A stretch of DNA of 64,000 nt from Aldehydirespirator sp965116965 (lineage in GTDB: Bacteria; Actinomycetota; Acidimicrobiia; Acidimicrobiales; Aldehydirespiratoraceae): assembly GCA_965116965.1 (NCBI GenBank), contig OZ220743.1:2976001-3040000 (forward strand), written 5' to 3'. Below are positions 38,930 through 51,489 of the stretch, piece after piece. The notes below the pieces were generated by a model. The model saw only the letters and a program-made list of their open reading frames with translations, searched no databases and was not told the DNA's origin. Made by a program: the position numbers and the translations under genes. The first letter of the stretch is position 1. Each line of letters opens with the position of its first letter.

Positions 38930-41900
38930 TCACCCGTGGGCCGCGGCCATCACCGCGGCCACCTCGTCGATGCCCTCGACCCGGGCCTGCTCAGCCGCCA
39001 GGAGCACCCGCTTGTAGTCGACTGGCATCACCTTGACGAACTTCTTCGAGGCTGAGGCCCAGTCGCCGAGCAGCCGAGCCGCCACCTCGCTGCCGGTCTC
39101 GTGGCGATGGTGCTCCACCCGGTGCCGCAGCCACACGAAGTCCTCGCCGTCGAGCTCCTCCAGCTCCACCATCTCGGGATTCACCCGCACCGGCAGCTTG
39201 CCGCCGGGGTCGTAGACGAAGGCGATACCGCCCGACATCCCGGCCGCGAAATTGCGGCCCACCGGGCCCAGGACCACCGTGCGCCCGCCGGTCATGTACT
39301 CGCACCCGTGGTCGCCGACTCCTTCCACCACCGCGACGGCCCCGGAGTTGCGCACGCAGAACCGCTCCCCCACCAGGCCCCGCAGGTACATCTCGCCCGA
39401 CGTGGCGCCGTAGCCGATGACGTTGCCCGCGATGACGTTGTGCTCCGCCGCGAAGTTGGCGTCGGCCGGCGGGCGCACGACGATGCGACCGCCCGACAGG
39501 CCCTTGCCGACGTAGTCGTTGGCGTCGCCCTCGAGGCGCAGCGTTATGCCGCGGGGCACGAACGCCCCGAAGGACGTTCCGGCCGAGCCGGTGAAGTTCA
39601 CCACGATGGTGTCGTCGGGCAGGCCGGCCGCGCCGTAGCGCCGGGTCACCTCGCTGCCCAGCAGCGTTCCCACCGTGCGGTTGGTGTTGCGGATAGGGAT
39701 GTCGATGGTCACCGGACGGCTGTCGGACAGGGCGCCCTCGGCCAGTTGGATCAGCATCTGGTCGAGGGCCCGGTCCAAGCCGTGGTCCTGCTCCGCTCGC
39801 TGGTGACGCACGGCATCCTCGGGGACGGTCGGCAGGTGCAGGATGGGCGTGAGGTCCAACCCCGACGCCTTCCAATGCTCGACCGCGCCGGCCACGTCGA
39901 GCATCTCGACCTGCCCGACGGCCTCCTCGATGCTGCGGAAGCCGAGTTCCGCCAGCATCTCCCGCACCTCTTCGGCGATGAACTCGAAGAAGTTGACCAC
40001 GAAGGTGGGCTGTCCCGAGAACTTCTTGCGCAGTTCGGGGTTCTGGGTGGCCACGCCGACCGGGCAGGTGTCGAGGTGGCACACCCGCATCATCACACAG
40101 CCCATCACCACCAGGGGCGCGGTGGCGAAGCCGAACTCCTCGGCCCCCAGCAGAGCGGCTATCACCACATCTCTACCGGTCTTGAGCTGGCCGTCGACCT
40201 GCACCACGATGCGGTCGCGCAGGTCGTTGAGCAGCAGCGTCTGCTGGGTCTCGGCCAGTCCCAGCTCCCAGGGCGCGCCGGCGTGCTTGATGGACGTCAG
40301 CGGCGACGCTCCCGTGCCGCCGTCGTGGCCGGAGATGAGCACCACGTCGGCGTGGGCCTTGGACACCCCGGCGGCCACCGTGCCCACCCCCACCTCGGCC
40401 ACCAGCTTCACGTGGATGCGGGCCGAGGGGTTGGCGTTCTTGAGGTCGTGGATCAGCTGGGCCAGGTCCTCGATGGAGTAGATGTCGTGATGGGGAGGCG
40501 GGGAGATGAGACCGACCCCCGGCGTGGAGTGGCGGGTCTTGGCTATCCACGGATAGACCTTGTGGCCCGGCAGCTGGCCCCCCTCGCCGGGCTTGGCTCC
40601 CTGGGCCATCTTGATCTGGATGTCGTCCGCGTTGACCAGGTACTCGCTGGTCACCCCGAAGCGGCCCGAAGCGGCCTGCTTCACCGCGCTGCGCCTCAGG
40701 TCGCCGTTGGGGTCGGGGATGTAGCGGTCGGCGTCCTCGCCGCCCTCGCCGGTGTTGGACTTGCCCCCTATGCGGTTCATGGCTATGGCCAGCGTCTCGT
40801 GGGCCTCCTTGGAGATCGATCCGTAGCTCATGGCGCCGGTGGCGAAGCGCTTGACGATCTCGGCCACCGGCTCGACCTCGTCGAGCGGCACAGCAGGACG
40901 CTCACCGGTGCGCAGGCGGAACAACCCCCGCAGCGTTCCCAGGCGGATGGACTGGTCGTCGACGCGCCGGGTGTACTCCCGGAAGACGTCGAAGCGACGC
41001 TCTCGGGTGGCGTGCTGCAGCTTGAACACCGTCTCGGGGTTGAACAGGTGGTACTCGCCCTCGCGCCGCCACTGGTACTCGCCGCCGGCCTCGATGGTTC
41101 GATGGGCCCGCCGGGTGGCGTTCGCCGGGAAGGCCCGCCGGTGGCGCACCGCCACCGCGGCCGCGATCTCGTCGGTGCCGATGCCTCCCAGGCGGCTGGC
41201 CGTTCCGGTGAAGTGCTTGTCCACCAGTTCGGGCCCCAGTCCGATGGCCTCGAATATCTGGGCGCCGGTGTAGGAGGCCACCGTGGAGATGCCCATCTTC
41301 GACATCACCTTGAGAATTCCTGCGCACGCAGCCTTCACGAAGTTGCGGTGGGCGGCCTCGACCCCCGACGACGGGTCCAGGCCGTGGAGTCCCTCCGACA
41401 CCATCTGCGTGATGGTCTCGAAGGCCAGGTAGGGGTTGACCGCGTTGGCGCCGTAGCCGAGATGCAGGCAGAGGTGGTGGACCTCGCGGGCGTCGCCGGA
41501 CTCCGACACCAGCCCCACCCGGGTGCGGGTGCGCTCCCGCACCAGGTGCTGGTGCACGGCGGAGACGGCCAGCAGCGACGGGATGGGCGCCATCCGCTCG
41601 TCGCTGCCCCGGTCGGACACCACCAGGATGCTGGCTCCCGCGGCGATGGCTTCCGAGGCCGCCTCGCAGAGTCCGTCCAGGGCGCGGAGCAGGCCCTCGC
41701 CTCCGTCGGCGACCGGGTACAGCGCGCTGAGCACCTCGGCATGGAAGTCCCCGAGTCCCCCGGGCCCGTCGATGCCGACCAGCCGGGCCAGCTCCTCGTC
41801 GGTGATGACCGGGCTGTCGAGGTGAACGGTCCGGCACGACGACGGCTGCGGATCGAAGAGGTTGCCCTCGGGGCCGACCCGGGCGTAGAGCGAGGTGACG

Positions 41901-43543
41901 AGCTCCTCCCGGATGGCGTCCAGCGGCGGGTTGGTGACCTGCGCGAAGAGCTGCTTGAAGTAGTCGTAGATCGGCCGGGCCCGGTCCGACAGCACCGCCG
42001 GCGGCGTGTCGGTGCCCATCGAGCCCAACGCTTCCTTGCCGTCGATGGCCATGGGAGCCAGCAGCAGGCGGTGCTCCTCGTGGGTGTGGCCGAACATCTG
42101 CTGGCGCTGTACCAGCGACCACTCGTCGCGGCGGGGCACATCGCGGCGGGGCAGGTCGTCGAGGTGCACCAGGTTCTGGTCCAGCCACTGGCCGTAGGAA
42201 CGGGCCGAGGCCAGGCGGTCCTTGATCTCGTCGTCGCGCACGATGCGGCCCTCGGCGGTGTCGATCAGGAACATGCGCCCGGGCTGCAGGCGGCCCTTCT
42301 CCACCACCGAACTCTGGGGAACATCGATCACGCCGGTCTCCGACGCCATGACCACCAGACCGTCGCTGGTGACCATGTAGCGCGAGGGACGCAGCCCGTT
42401 GCGGTCGAGAACCGCGCCGATCACGGTCCCGTCGGTGAACGCGATCGAGGCCGGGCCGTCCCAAGGCTCCATGCGGGTGGCGTGGTACTGGTAGAAGGCC
42501 TTGCGCTCGGCGGCCATCTCGGCGTGATGCTCCCAAGGCTCGGGGATCATCATCAGGACCGCCTCGGCCACCGAGTAGCCGCCCAGCGTCAGTAGTTCGA
42601 GCACCTCGTCGAAGCCGGCGGTGTCGCTGGCGCCGGGCGTGCATATGGGGAAGGCCCTCTCCAGGCTCTCCAGCGACGGAGACGACAGCAGCGTCTCACG
42701 GGCCCGCATCCAGTTGCGGTTGCCGGCGATGGTGTTGATCTCGCCGTTGTGGGCGATCATGCGGTAGGGGTGGGCCAGCGGCCACGACGGGAAGGTGTTG
42801 GTGGAGAAGCGGGAGTGGACCAGCGCCAGCGCGCTCTCGATCCGCTCGTCGCGCAGATCGGCATAGAACGACGTGAGCTGGCGGGACATCAGCATCCCCT
42901 TGTAGACCAGCGTCCGGGCGCTGAGGCTCGGGAAGTAGACGCCGGTGTGGGGCGGTGCCGCGTTGCCCATGGCCGCGTCGTCGTCCTCGGCCGCCTCGTA
43001 GCCGGCGCCCTCCGGCCCGATCTCGTGCTCGATGCGCTTGCGCACGATGTAGACCCGCCGGTCCAGGTCGATGCCCGCGAGGTCGTCGCCGACGATGAAC
43101 ACCTGGCGGAAGCTGGGCATCGCCGCCCGCGAGCCCGATCCCAACACGGCGGTGTCGACGGGGACGTCGCGCCACCCGATCACATGGAGTCCCTCGGACC
43201 GCACGATGCGCTCCACCTGGGCCGCCGCCTTCTCGGCGTCGTGGTGGGCGGGAGGCAGGAACCCGATGCCGGTGGCGTACTGGCCCGCGGGCGGGAGCTC
43301 GTAGTCCACCACGTCGCGCAGGAACCGGTCGGGTATCTGGATCAGGATGCCGGCGCCGTCGCCCGTGAGCGGGTCGGCGCCCAGTGCCCCCCGATGCTCG
43401 AGATTGCACAGGGCCCGCACGCCCAGGGCCACCACACTGTGGGAGGCCTTCCCGCTGATGTTGCACACGAAGCTGACACCACAGGCGTCGTGCTCGTTCT
43501 GCGGGTCGTAGAGGCCCTGGGGCTGTACGGGGTCGGCAGCCAT
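38930..43543 (-). CDS. gltB: Glutamate synthase large subunit
   Basis: Makes two glutamates from glutamine and 2-oxoglutarate. The 1537 residues show the full domain order. The class II glutaminase domain has its nucleophile Cys at about residue 21 (YDPQNEHDACGVSF), implying removal of a 20-residue propeptide. Then come the central domain, the FMN-binding synthase domain (MSYGSISKEAHETLAIAMN, SGHDGGTGASPLTS), 3Fe-4S cysteines in GCVMMRVCHLDTCPVGVATQ, and the C-terminal GXGXG beta-helix (GGRIVVRPP, MSGGIAFVYDPGG). ATG 43543. The 213-base gap upstream (43544-43756) holds no recognisable gene. Confidence 0.97.
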   Translation of the reverse strand: MAADPVQPQGLYDPQNEHDACGVSFVCNISGKASHSVVALGVRALCNLEHRGALGADPLTGDGAGILIQIPDRFLRDVVDYELPPAGQYATGIGFLPPAHHDAEKAAAQVERIVRSEGLHVIGWRDVPVDTAVLGSGSRAAMPSFRQVFIVGDDLAGIDLDRRVYIVRKRIEHEIGPEGAGYEAAEDDDAAMGNAAPPHTGVYFPSLSARTLVYKGMLMSRQLTSFYADLRDERIESALALVHSRFSTNTFPSWPLAHPYRMIAHNGEINTIAGNRNWMRARETLLSSPSLESLERAFPICTPGASDTAGFDEVLELLTLGGYSVAEAVLMMIPEPWEHHAEMAAERKAFYQYHATRMEPWDGPASIAFTDGTVIGAVLDRNGLRPSRYMVTSDGLVVMASETGVIDVPQSSVVEKGRLQPGRMFLIDTAEGRIVRDDEIKDRLASARSYGQWLDQNLVHLDDLPRRDVPRRDEWSLVQRQQMFGHTHEEHRLLLAPMAIDGKEALGSMGTDTPPAVLSDRARPIYDYFKQLFAQVTNPPLDAIREELVTSLYARVGPEGNLFDPQPSSCRTVHLDSPVITDEELARLVGIDGPGGLGDFHAEVLSALYPVADGGEGLLRALDGLCEAASEAIAAGASILVVSDRGSDERMAPIPSLLAVSAVHQHLVRERTRTRVGLVSESGDAREVHHLCLHLGYGANAVNPYLAFETITQMVSEGLHGLDPSSGVEAAHRNFVKAACAGILKVMSKMGISTVASYTGAQIFEAIGLGPELVDKHFTGTASRLGGIGTDEIAAAVAVRHRRAFPANATRRAHRTIEAGGEYQWRREGEYHLFNPETVFKLQHATRERRFDVFREYTRRVDDQSIRLGTLRGLFRLRTGERPAVPLDEVEPVAEIVKRFATGAMSYGSISKEAHETLAIAMNRIGGKSNTGEGGEDADRYIPDPNGDLRRSAVKQAASGRFGVTSEYLVNADDIQIKMAQGAKPGEGGQLPGHKVYPWIAKTRHSTPGVGLISPPPHHDIYSIEDLAQLIHDLKNANPSARIHVKLVAEVGVGTVAAGVSKAHADVVLISGHDGGTGASPLTSIKHAGAPWELGLAETQQTLLLNDLRDRIVVQVDGQLKTGRDVVIAALLGAEEFGFATAPLVVMGCVMMRVCHLDTCPVGVATQNPELRKKFSGQPTFVVNFFEFIAEEVREMLAELGFRSIEEAVGQVEMLDVAGAVEHWKASGLDLTPILHLPTVPEDAVRHQRAEQDHGLDRALDQMLIQLAEGALSDSRPVTIDIPIRNTNRTVGTLLGSEVTRRYGAAGLPDDTIVVNFTGSAGTSFGAFVPRGITLRLEGDANDYVGKGLSGGRIVVRPPADANFAAEHNVIAGNVIGYGATSGEMYLRGLVGERFCVRNSGAVAVVEGVGDHGCEYMTGGRTVVLGPVGRNFAAGMSGGIAFVYDPGGKLPVRVNPEMVELEELDGEDFVWLRHRVEHHRHETGSEVAARLLGDWASASKKFVKVMPVDYKRVLLAAEQARVEGIDEVAAVMAAAHG

Positions 43544-43756
43544 CGGTCTCCTCGCGGAAGGCTGGATCGTCGTTGGCAGCGCTTCTCAGGCAGGACTGGC
43601 TGTGCCCGAACCGCGGCTAGCACGGCGGCGGGAGGGACGTCATTGGCCGCTCACCGCTCGAGACGCGTTGAGACAACCTACCGGACGGATCCCTCTGTCC
43701 GTCAACTCCAGAAGCGGCCTCGATCAACGCGAACAGGCCGAGAGGGAGTCGGGAAC

Positions 43757-45415
43757 CTACACATCTGCATCGTCGGACTCATCGTCGGATCTGGACTCGG
43801 CGATGTCCTCCAGGCGGCGGGCCGTCCACCGCACGGAGTGGCGGCCCTGCCGCATCGAGCCGCGGTAGGCGCCGGTGACGAGGCCCGCGCCCGTCAGCAG
43901 GATCGGGAAGATCTCCAGCCGGCCGATCACCATGAGCAGGGCCAGCACCAGCCTGGCCGGCTGCGTGAAGGCGACCGCGTAGTTGGAGGTCGGACCGGCC
44001 TCGCCCAGTGCCGGTCCCATGTTCCCCAGCGCCGAGACGACGGCTCCCAGCGAGGTCTCCAGCTCCCCGCCGAGCGAGGTCACCGCCAGCAGCCCGGCCA
44101 TCATCAGCAGGAAGTGCAGCAGGAAGAACCCGGCCGCCCGCGACACGACGGTCTCGCGGACGCTGTCGGCGCCGAGCCGGATCGGGATGATGGCCCGGGG
44201 CGTCTGGGTGTGCTGGACCGATCGAAGCATCATCAGGCCCAGCACCCTCATTCGCATCACCTTGATGCCGCCCGACGTCGAGCCGGTGCAGCCGCCCACC
44301 ACCATCAACAGCAGCAGGACCAGCTGCGCCCCGGCCACCCAGGCGACGTAGTCGCCGGGCGAGCCCGGCCCGGTCGCGTTGGACAGCCCGGTGCTCGTCC
44401 CCAGCGACGCCACGGTGAACACCGCGGCCCGGATCGACGACCCCAGCGGCAGGCCGTTCTCGAGCCAGATGATGACCACGATGACGGCCGAGCAAACGGC
44501 CAGCATCGCGAGGTACGTCCGGAACTCGCTGTTGCGGTGGTATCCCACGGTGCGGGTGGCCACCAGACGCCAGTGCAGCGAGAAGCTGGTGCCGCCCAGG
44601 ATCATGAACACGATCGCCACCGTCTCCACCGCCACGCTGTCGTAGTGGCCGATCGAGTCGGCGTGCACCGAGAAGCCGCCGGTGGCCGCGAACGTGAACG
44701 CGTGGGCCACCGCGTCGTAGAGGGAGGAGAAGCCGTCCGCCGCATAGAACGCCATCGCCGCGCAGGCCGTGAAGCCGATGTAGACCAGCCAGAGCCTCCG
44801 GGCCGTCTCGCTCACCCTCGGGGCGAGACGGTCCGAGGACGTGCCCGGCAACTCCGCGGTGATGAGCTCCAGGCCGCCGACGCCGAGGAACGGCAGCACC
44901 GCCACCGCCAGCACCACCACCCCCATGCCCCCGTACCAGTGGGTGAGCTGGCGGTACATCATCAGGCCGCGGCCCGGGGACTCGAAGTCCGACAGGACGG
45001 TGGAGCCGCTGGCCGAGAAGCCCGACGCCGACTCGAACACGCTGTTGACGATCTGCTCGACGAACCCGACGCCGGGCGCGGCGAAGGTCCCGGCCAGCAC
45101 GAAGGGAAGGGCGCCCACCACAGTCGTCAGGATCCATGTCCACGAGACGGTGGCGAAGACCTGACGCATGCGGATCGCGCCCGGCACGGTGGCGTACCAC
45201 AGCAGCCCTCCTGCCGTGCCGGCCAGCAGCGCCGACACTCCCAGCGCGGCCGTGTCCCGCCGGCTGGTGACTGCCTCCAGGAGCGTGCAGCCCAGCATCC
45301 CGAGCGACACCGCCGCCAGGGCGATGCCGAGGATGTGCATGGTCGTGGAGTCGAACCGCTTCCTCAGCGGGCCCGGGCCGGCCGGCGCGGCCCCCACGAC
45401 CGTGTCGCTAGCCAT
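43757..45415 (-). CDS. trkH: TrkH-type potassium uptake membrane subunit, copy 1
   Basis: K+-conducting membrane subunit, 552 residues, with four M1-P-M2 repeats. Filter-like Gly positions are visible in SASGFSASGSTV, FAATGGFSVHADSI, SLGTSTGLSNATG and SALGNMGPALGEAG. The KTN/TrkA-contact loop GCTGSTSGGIKVMRM is typical. The end is an acidic tail (SRSDDESDDADV). ATG 45415 overlaps the 3' end of the second TrkH gene by 8 bases, so the two are translationally linked. Confidence 0.92.
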   Translation of the reverse strand: MASDTVVGAAPAGPGPLRKRFDSTTMHILGIALAAVSLGMLGCTLLEAVTSRRDTAALGVSALLAGTAGGLLWYATVPGAIRMRQVFATVSWTWILTTVVGALPFVLAGTFAAPGVGFVEQIVNSVFESASGFSASGSTVLSDFESPGRGLMMYRQLTHWYGGMGVVVLAVAVLPFLGVGGLELITAELPGTSSDRLAPRVSETARRLWLVYIGFTACAAMAFYAADGFSSLYDAVAHAFTFAATGGFSVHADSIGHYDSVAVETVAIVFMILGGTSFSLHWRLVATRTVGYHRNSEFRTYLAMLAVCSAVIVVIIWLENGLPLGSSIRAAVFTVASLGTSTGLSNATGPGSPGDYVAWVAGAQLVLLLLMVVGGCTGSTSGGIKVMRMRVLGLMMLRSVQHTQTPRAIIPIRLGADSVRETVVSRAAGFFLLHFLLMMAGLLAVTSLGGELETSLGAVVSALGNMGPALGEAGPTSNYAVAFTQPARLVLALLMVIGRLEIFPILLTGAGLVTGAYRGSMRQGRHSVRWTARRLEDIAESRSDDESDDADV

Positions 45416-47042
45416 CGTCGGATCCGGATTGGCCCGCGGTGCTGCGGCGGCGCGACGCCAGCCGGACGGAGAAGCGGACCCGCCGCTGCATGGTCCGGTA
45501 GGTGCTCAGTACGAGGCCGACGCCGGCCAGCACCGGGGGCACCGACATCCGGCCGCCCATCATCAGCGGCACCAGGGCCAGCCGCTCCGCCCGGTCCACG
45601 CCTTCGAGCAGGCCGAAGGCGCCGATCTCCCCCACCGCGGGACCGAAGGTGGTCACCGCGCTCACCGACCCCCACACGCTGCCCAGCAGCGACACACCGG
45701 AGACGCCCAGCAGCATGGCCCCGAGCCCCACCAGGACCACGTAGGCGACCTGGTGGCCGCCCAGGCGGTCCAGGGTGCGCTGGGAGAGGGTCTCCTGGTC
45801 GCGTCGCACCAACACGACCGCGTACGGGTCGAGCTGGCGGCGCAGCTCTCCGCCCGCCGAGCCCATGAGCAGCTGGACCCGCATGACCCGCATGCCGCCG
45901 CCGGCCGAGCCCATCATGGAGCCGATCCCGGCCGCGACCAGCATGATCACCGTGGTGGCGGCCCCCCACGCCGTCCAGTCGACGATCGCGAACCCGGTGG
46001 TGCTCATGGCCGACACCGCCATGAAGGCGGCCTCGCCCCAGCCGACGCCACGGTGCAGGGCCATCGCGGCGGTTGCTGCCGCGAGCAGCACAACGAACGC
46101 CCGGAGCTCCTGGGAGCGCCAAAGGGGACGGAGCCGGCCCCGGGCGATCCACCAGATCACGAAGATCCCCGCGCCGGCCAGGAACATCCCGGCGCCGGCG
46201 ACCGCCTGGGTGGCGCCTCCGTAGCCGGCCAGCGAGTCGGCCTGCCCGGTGAATCCCCCGGTGGAGGCGGTGCCCAGGCCCACGACCAGCGCCTCGGTCA
46301 CACCGAGCCCGGTCAGCAGGTAGGCGACTACGCAGGCCGCGGTGAATCCCGAATAGAGGATGAGCACCCGGCGCCTGCCCGTGGCGGCGCTGGGCACGAG
46401 GTCCAGCCCCCTGCTCCCGGTGGTGTAGCCGATCAGGGCCGTGGACCGCAGCACCACCGGGAGGGTCACCACGCCGATCCACACCGCTATCAGACCCCCC
46501 ACCCAACTGGTGGCCGCCCTGAACAGCAGGACCGACCGCGACGCCTCGGCCGCGCCCAGGAGCGTGAGAGAGGTGGTGGTGAAGCCGGCTGCGGACTCGA
46601 CCAAGGCGTCGTCGAGGCGGGCCAGGCTGCCGGTGGCCGCATAGAGGACGGTGCCGAACAACACCAGCACCGTCCAGAGGAGTCCGATGCCGGCGAACAC
46701 CCGGCCTGTTCCGGGCCGGGCCGGCGGCGCGACCCGCCGTCTGGCCACGGCTGCCAGGACGGCGCACACCGCCCCGACGCAGGCGAACGCGACCGCGTCG
46801 GCGTTGTCGTCGCCGATCCCGGCGAGGCCGCACACCATGGTGGCCACGCCGAGCACGAGGCCCGCATCGACGATCGAGGCGAACGCCCAGGACACGATCC
46901 GGGCCGGCGGCCGCTCCGTCGGACCGGGGAGCAGCGGACGGGTGCGACGCAGACCGCCCAAGCGTCTCAAGCCGCCAGCCGGTCGCCCCCCCGCACCGCC
47001 TAGTCGTGAGCGCAAACCGCTCAAGAGTCCGTCGCCTCGCAA
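45408..47042 (-). CDS. TrkH-like potassium uptake membrane subunit, copy 2 (more divergent)
   Basis: Second TrkH homologue of up to 544 residues. Filter-like segments: SAAGFTTTSLTL, ASTGGFTGQADSL, SAMSTTGFAIVD and TFGPAVGEIGAFG; the intracellular stretch GSAGGGMRVMRVQ replaces the usual GSTSGGIK. Several of these depart from the strict TxGx pattern, so it may be a regulatory or altered subunit. The start is uncertain: TTG 47042, with the first membrane helix beginning at about IVSWAFASIVDAGLVLG; a later GTG is possible. Upstream lies a dispersed repeat and trkA on the same strand. Confidence 0.85.
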   Translation of the reverse strand: MRGDGLLSGLRSRLGGAGGRPAGGLRRLGGLRRTRPLLPGPTERPPARIVSWAFASIVDAGLVLGVATMVCGLAGIGDDNADAVAFACVGAVCAVLAAVARRRVAPPARPGTGRVFAGIGLLWTVLVLFGTVLYAATGSLARLDDALVESAAGFTTTSLTLLGAAEASRSVLLFRAATSWVGGLIAVWIGVVTLPVVLRSTALIGYTTGSRGLDLVPSAATGRRRVLILYSGFTAACVVAYLLTGLGVTEALVVGLGTASTGGFTGQADSLAGYGGATQAVAGAGMFLAGAGIFVIWWIARGRLRPLWRSQELRAFVVLLAAATAAMALHRGVGWGEAAFMAVSAMSTTGFAIVDWTAWGAATTVIMLVAAGIGSMMGSAGGGMRVMRVQLLMGSAGGELRRQLDPYAVVLVRRDQETLSQRTLDRLGGHQVAYVVLVGLGAMLLGVSGVSLLGSVWGSVSAVTTFGPAVGEIGAFGLLEGVDRAERLALVPLMMGGRMSVPPVLAGVGLVLSTYRTMQRRVRFSVRLASRRRSTAGQSGSDDG

Positions 47043-47052
47043 CGGTGTCGCT

Positions 47053-47154
47053 CCCGCTCTCGTTCGCCGGCGCTCACGGGCCGCTCGGGCCGCGGCCTCG
47101 CTCCGCGGCTCGCGAGGACCTGCACCGATCGCCGCCTGTCCGCTCGGCCTCTAG
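47053..47154 (-). repeat. Dispersed intergenic repeat, copy
   Basis: Minus orientation: CCCGCTCTCGTTCGCCGGC, core GCTCACGGGCCGCTCGGGCC, GCGGCCTCGCTCC, variable part, then CGCTCGGCCTCTAG (47141-47154), whose final CTA is the reverse complement of the trkA stop codon. Confidence 0.85.
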
Positions 47155-48503
47155 TCTTCGCACGTCAACAGCCGATGGACCTCCCTCACCGAGCCCGGGG
47201 TGGCGAAGGCGACCACATGGTCGCGTCCGCGCAGCCGGCTCCGGCCTCGGGCGATCTGCGGCTTGCCGTCGCGCACGATGGCCCCGATGAGCACGCCCTT
47301 GGGCAGCTTGAGATCCTTCACGAGGGCCTCATCGGCGGGGCAGCCCCTCGCCACTTCGAGCTCCAGCACCTCGGCGTCGGACTCCAGGAAGGTGGCCACC
47401 GCGGCCACGTCGCCGCGCACGAAGCGCATCACGCCGTCGGCGGTGGCGGTCCGGGGCGACAGGGCCACGTCGACGCCGGCGGAGTCCAGCAGCGACAGCA
47501 GGGCCAGCTTGTGCACCACCGCGATCGTCTCCGACGCGCCCACAGACTTGGCGTAGAGGCAGGCCAGGATGTTCGACTCGTCCTCGCCGGTCAGCGCGGC
47601 CACCGCGTCGAACCGGCCGAGGTTTGTCTCCTCGAGGAGGTCGGCGTCGGTTATGTCGCCCTCGAACACCTGCACATCGGGCAGGCGCTCGGCCAACTCC
47701 AAGGCCCGGCCGGCGTCGCGCTCGACGATGACCACCTCCACTCCCCTCGACACCAGCCGGGCCGCCAGCATCTCGCCGGTGCGGCCCCCGCCGAGCAGCA
47801 GCACGTGGCGGACGGCGCCGGTTCCCAAGCCGAGGAGTTTGGCCACCCGGTGACGGGCCCGCCGCTTGCAGACCACCCGCACCAGGTCGTCCTCCAGCAG
47901 CATGTAGTCGGCGCGGGGGATGTAGGTGTCCTCGCCCCGGGAGATCGACCCGACCATGAACTCCCAGTCGGGCTCGTACTCGGCGGCGATCTCCGACAGG
48001 CGCCGGCCCACGATGGGGGCGTCGGCCTCGAGCCGGGCGCCGATCACGATGGCCTCCCCCTGGGCCATCACCGCTATCTCCGACGCCCCCGGGTAGTCGA
48101 GCAGGTTCAGGATCCGCTCCGCGGTCTGGCGGTCGGGATCAATGACGAGGTCGGCCCCGAACGCCTGGAGCAGCTCCGCCGACGCCCGGCTGCGCAACTC
48201 CTCGGACTCGATGCGCACGATGGTCTTGTCCACGCCGTGCTGCTTGGCGATCAACGACGTCACCAGGTTCACCTCGTCGTTGCTGGTGAGGGAGACCACC
48301 AGATCGCAGCTGTCGAGTCCGGCGTCGGTGAGGACGCTGGGATGGGTGCCGCTGCCCTCCACGGTGAGCACGTCGAGCTCGGCGCCCAGCTGGCGCAAGC
48401 GGTTGGCGTCGACGTCGACCACCGCGACGTTGTGGCGCTCATGGCTCAGGCGAGCAGCCACGTAGGAGCCGACCTCGCCGGCCCCCACCACGATGACATG
48501 CAC
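47151..48503 (-). CDS. trkA: Trk system regulatory protein TrkA
   Basis: Peripheral NAD(H)-binding gating subunit for TrkH, 450 residues with two RCK halves. First Rossmann motif HVIVVGAGEVGSYVAARL; second VLLLGGGRTGEMLAARLV near residue 230. Each is followed by a TrkA-C ligand-binding domain. ATG 48503. The stop TAG merges with the end of a dispersed repeat. With two TrkH genes downstream it forms a complete uptake unit. Confidence 0.95.
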   Translation of the reverse strand: MHVIVVGAGEVGSYVAARLSHERHNVAVVDVDANRLRQLGAELDVLTVEGSGTHPSVLTDAGLDSCDLVVSLTSNDEVNLVTSLIAKQHGVDKTIVRIESEELRSRASAELLQAFGADLVIDPDRQTAERILNLLDYPGASEIAVMAQGEAIVIGARLEADAPIVGRRLSEIAAEYEPDWEFMVGSISRGEDTYIPRADYMLLEDDLVRVVCKRRARHRVAKLLGLGTGAVRHVLLLGGGRTGEMLAARLVSRGVEVVIVERDAGRALELAERLPDVQVFEGDITDADLLEETNLGRFDAVAALTGEDESNILACLYAKSVGASETIAVVHKLALLSLLDSAGVDVALSPRTATADGVMRFVRGDVAAVATFLESDAEVLELEVARGCPADEALVKDLKLPKGVLIGAIVRDGKPQIARGRSRLRGRDHVVAFATPGSVREVHRLLTCED

Positions 48504-48565
48504 GGGTATTTTCTAGCCGCAAATCGTCGCGAACATGTATCTGCTCGCGGCGCAGCGTTGTGTTT

Positions 48566-48665
48566 CCCGCTCTTGTTCGCTGCGACCTGAGGGCCGCTCG
48601 GGCCAAGGCCTCGCTCAGCGCCTCTCAGAACCCCCGCCAACCGAGGACCCACCCGCTCGGCCTCT
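48566..48665 (-). repeat. Dispersed intergenic repeat, copy
   Basis: Minus orientation: CCCGCTCTTGTTCGCTGCG, then the subtype core ACCTGAGGGCCGCTCGGGCC, AAGGCCTCGCTCAGCG, variable part, ending CGCTCGGCCTCT. It lies between trkA and the folate cyclo-ligase gene (190-base gap with nothing else). Confidence 0.85.
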
Positions 48666-48693
48666 GGCGCCTCCGGCCGCCACCCCCGCGTGA

Positions 48694-49284
48694 TCAGGCG
48701 AGCAGCCCGCCGCCGGCGATCACGATGCCGGCGTCGGTGGCGACTGCGTCTAGAGGCACGTCCCACCGGTCCTGAGGGACGTCGGCGACCTGCTGGAACG
48801 AGTGGGCGACGCCGATGGCCGCAGGCCGGGGCCCACCGGACGGCAGCGACGCCAGGGCCCGGTCATAGAACCCCCCTCCCTGCCCCAGCCGGTGGCAGCG
48901 CCCGTCGAAAGCGGTCAGCGGCACCAGCACCGCATCATGGTCGGCGAAGTCCACCACCGCGCCGTCCGCCGGCTCGGGAATGCCGAAGGAGCCCCGTGCG
49001 AACGACTGGCCCTCGCGCCAGGCCACGAACTCCAGATCGTCGCCCACCACCCGGGGAACCGTGAACACTTCCCGGCGCGGACCGTCCAGCAGCACGTCGA
49101 GCGGGATCTCCCCCCGTACAGCCCGGTATGCGGCGACGCGGCGGGCCCCGGCTATCGCCGGAAAGGCTTCCAGCCGCCGGGCCACGGCTGCACCGGCCTC
49201 GGCCACGGCCGCCGGACTCAAACCGGCGCGGCGGGACCTCATATCGGCCCTGAGGCGGGCCTTGGCATCCGACACCGAATCCAT
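48694..49284 (-). CDS. 5-formyltetrahydrofolate cyclo-ligase
   Basis: Converts 5-formyl-THF to 5,10-methenyl-THF with ATP. The 196-residue length is typical. Features: AKARLRADMRSRRAGLSP (ATP-site Lys/Arg region), RGSFGIPEPADGAVVD, and the signature CHRLGQGGGFYDRALASL. ATG 49284. Divergent from the pyrophosphatase gene with only 51 bases between starts. Confidence 0.93.
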   Translation of the reverse strand: MDSVSDAKARLRADMRSRRAGLSPAAVAEAGAAVARRLEAFPAIAGARRVAAYRAVRGEIPLDVLLDGPRREVFTVPRVVGDDLEFVAWREGQSFARGSFGIPEPADGAVVDFADHDAVLVPLTAFDGRCHRLGQGGGFYDRALASLPSGGPRPAAIGVAHSFQQVADVPQDRWDVPLDAVATDAGIVIAGGGLLA

Positions 49285-49335
49285 CCCCCAAGAGTAGGCT
49301 CGCCGGGTTCTAGGACTCTCAAAGGGAGCAGTGTC

Positions 49336-51432
<2,097 letters not shown>

Positions 51433-51489
51433 GAGCGCCTTACCACCAGTCGGGTTGCTCGGAATGCGAGCACCCGTGGTACGCTGACC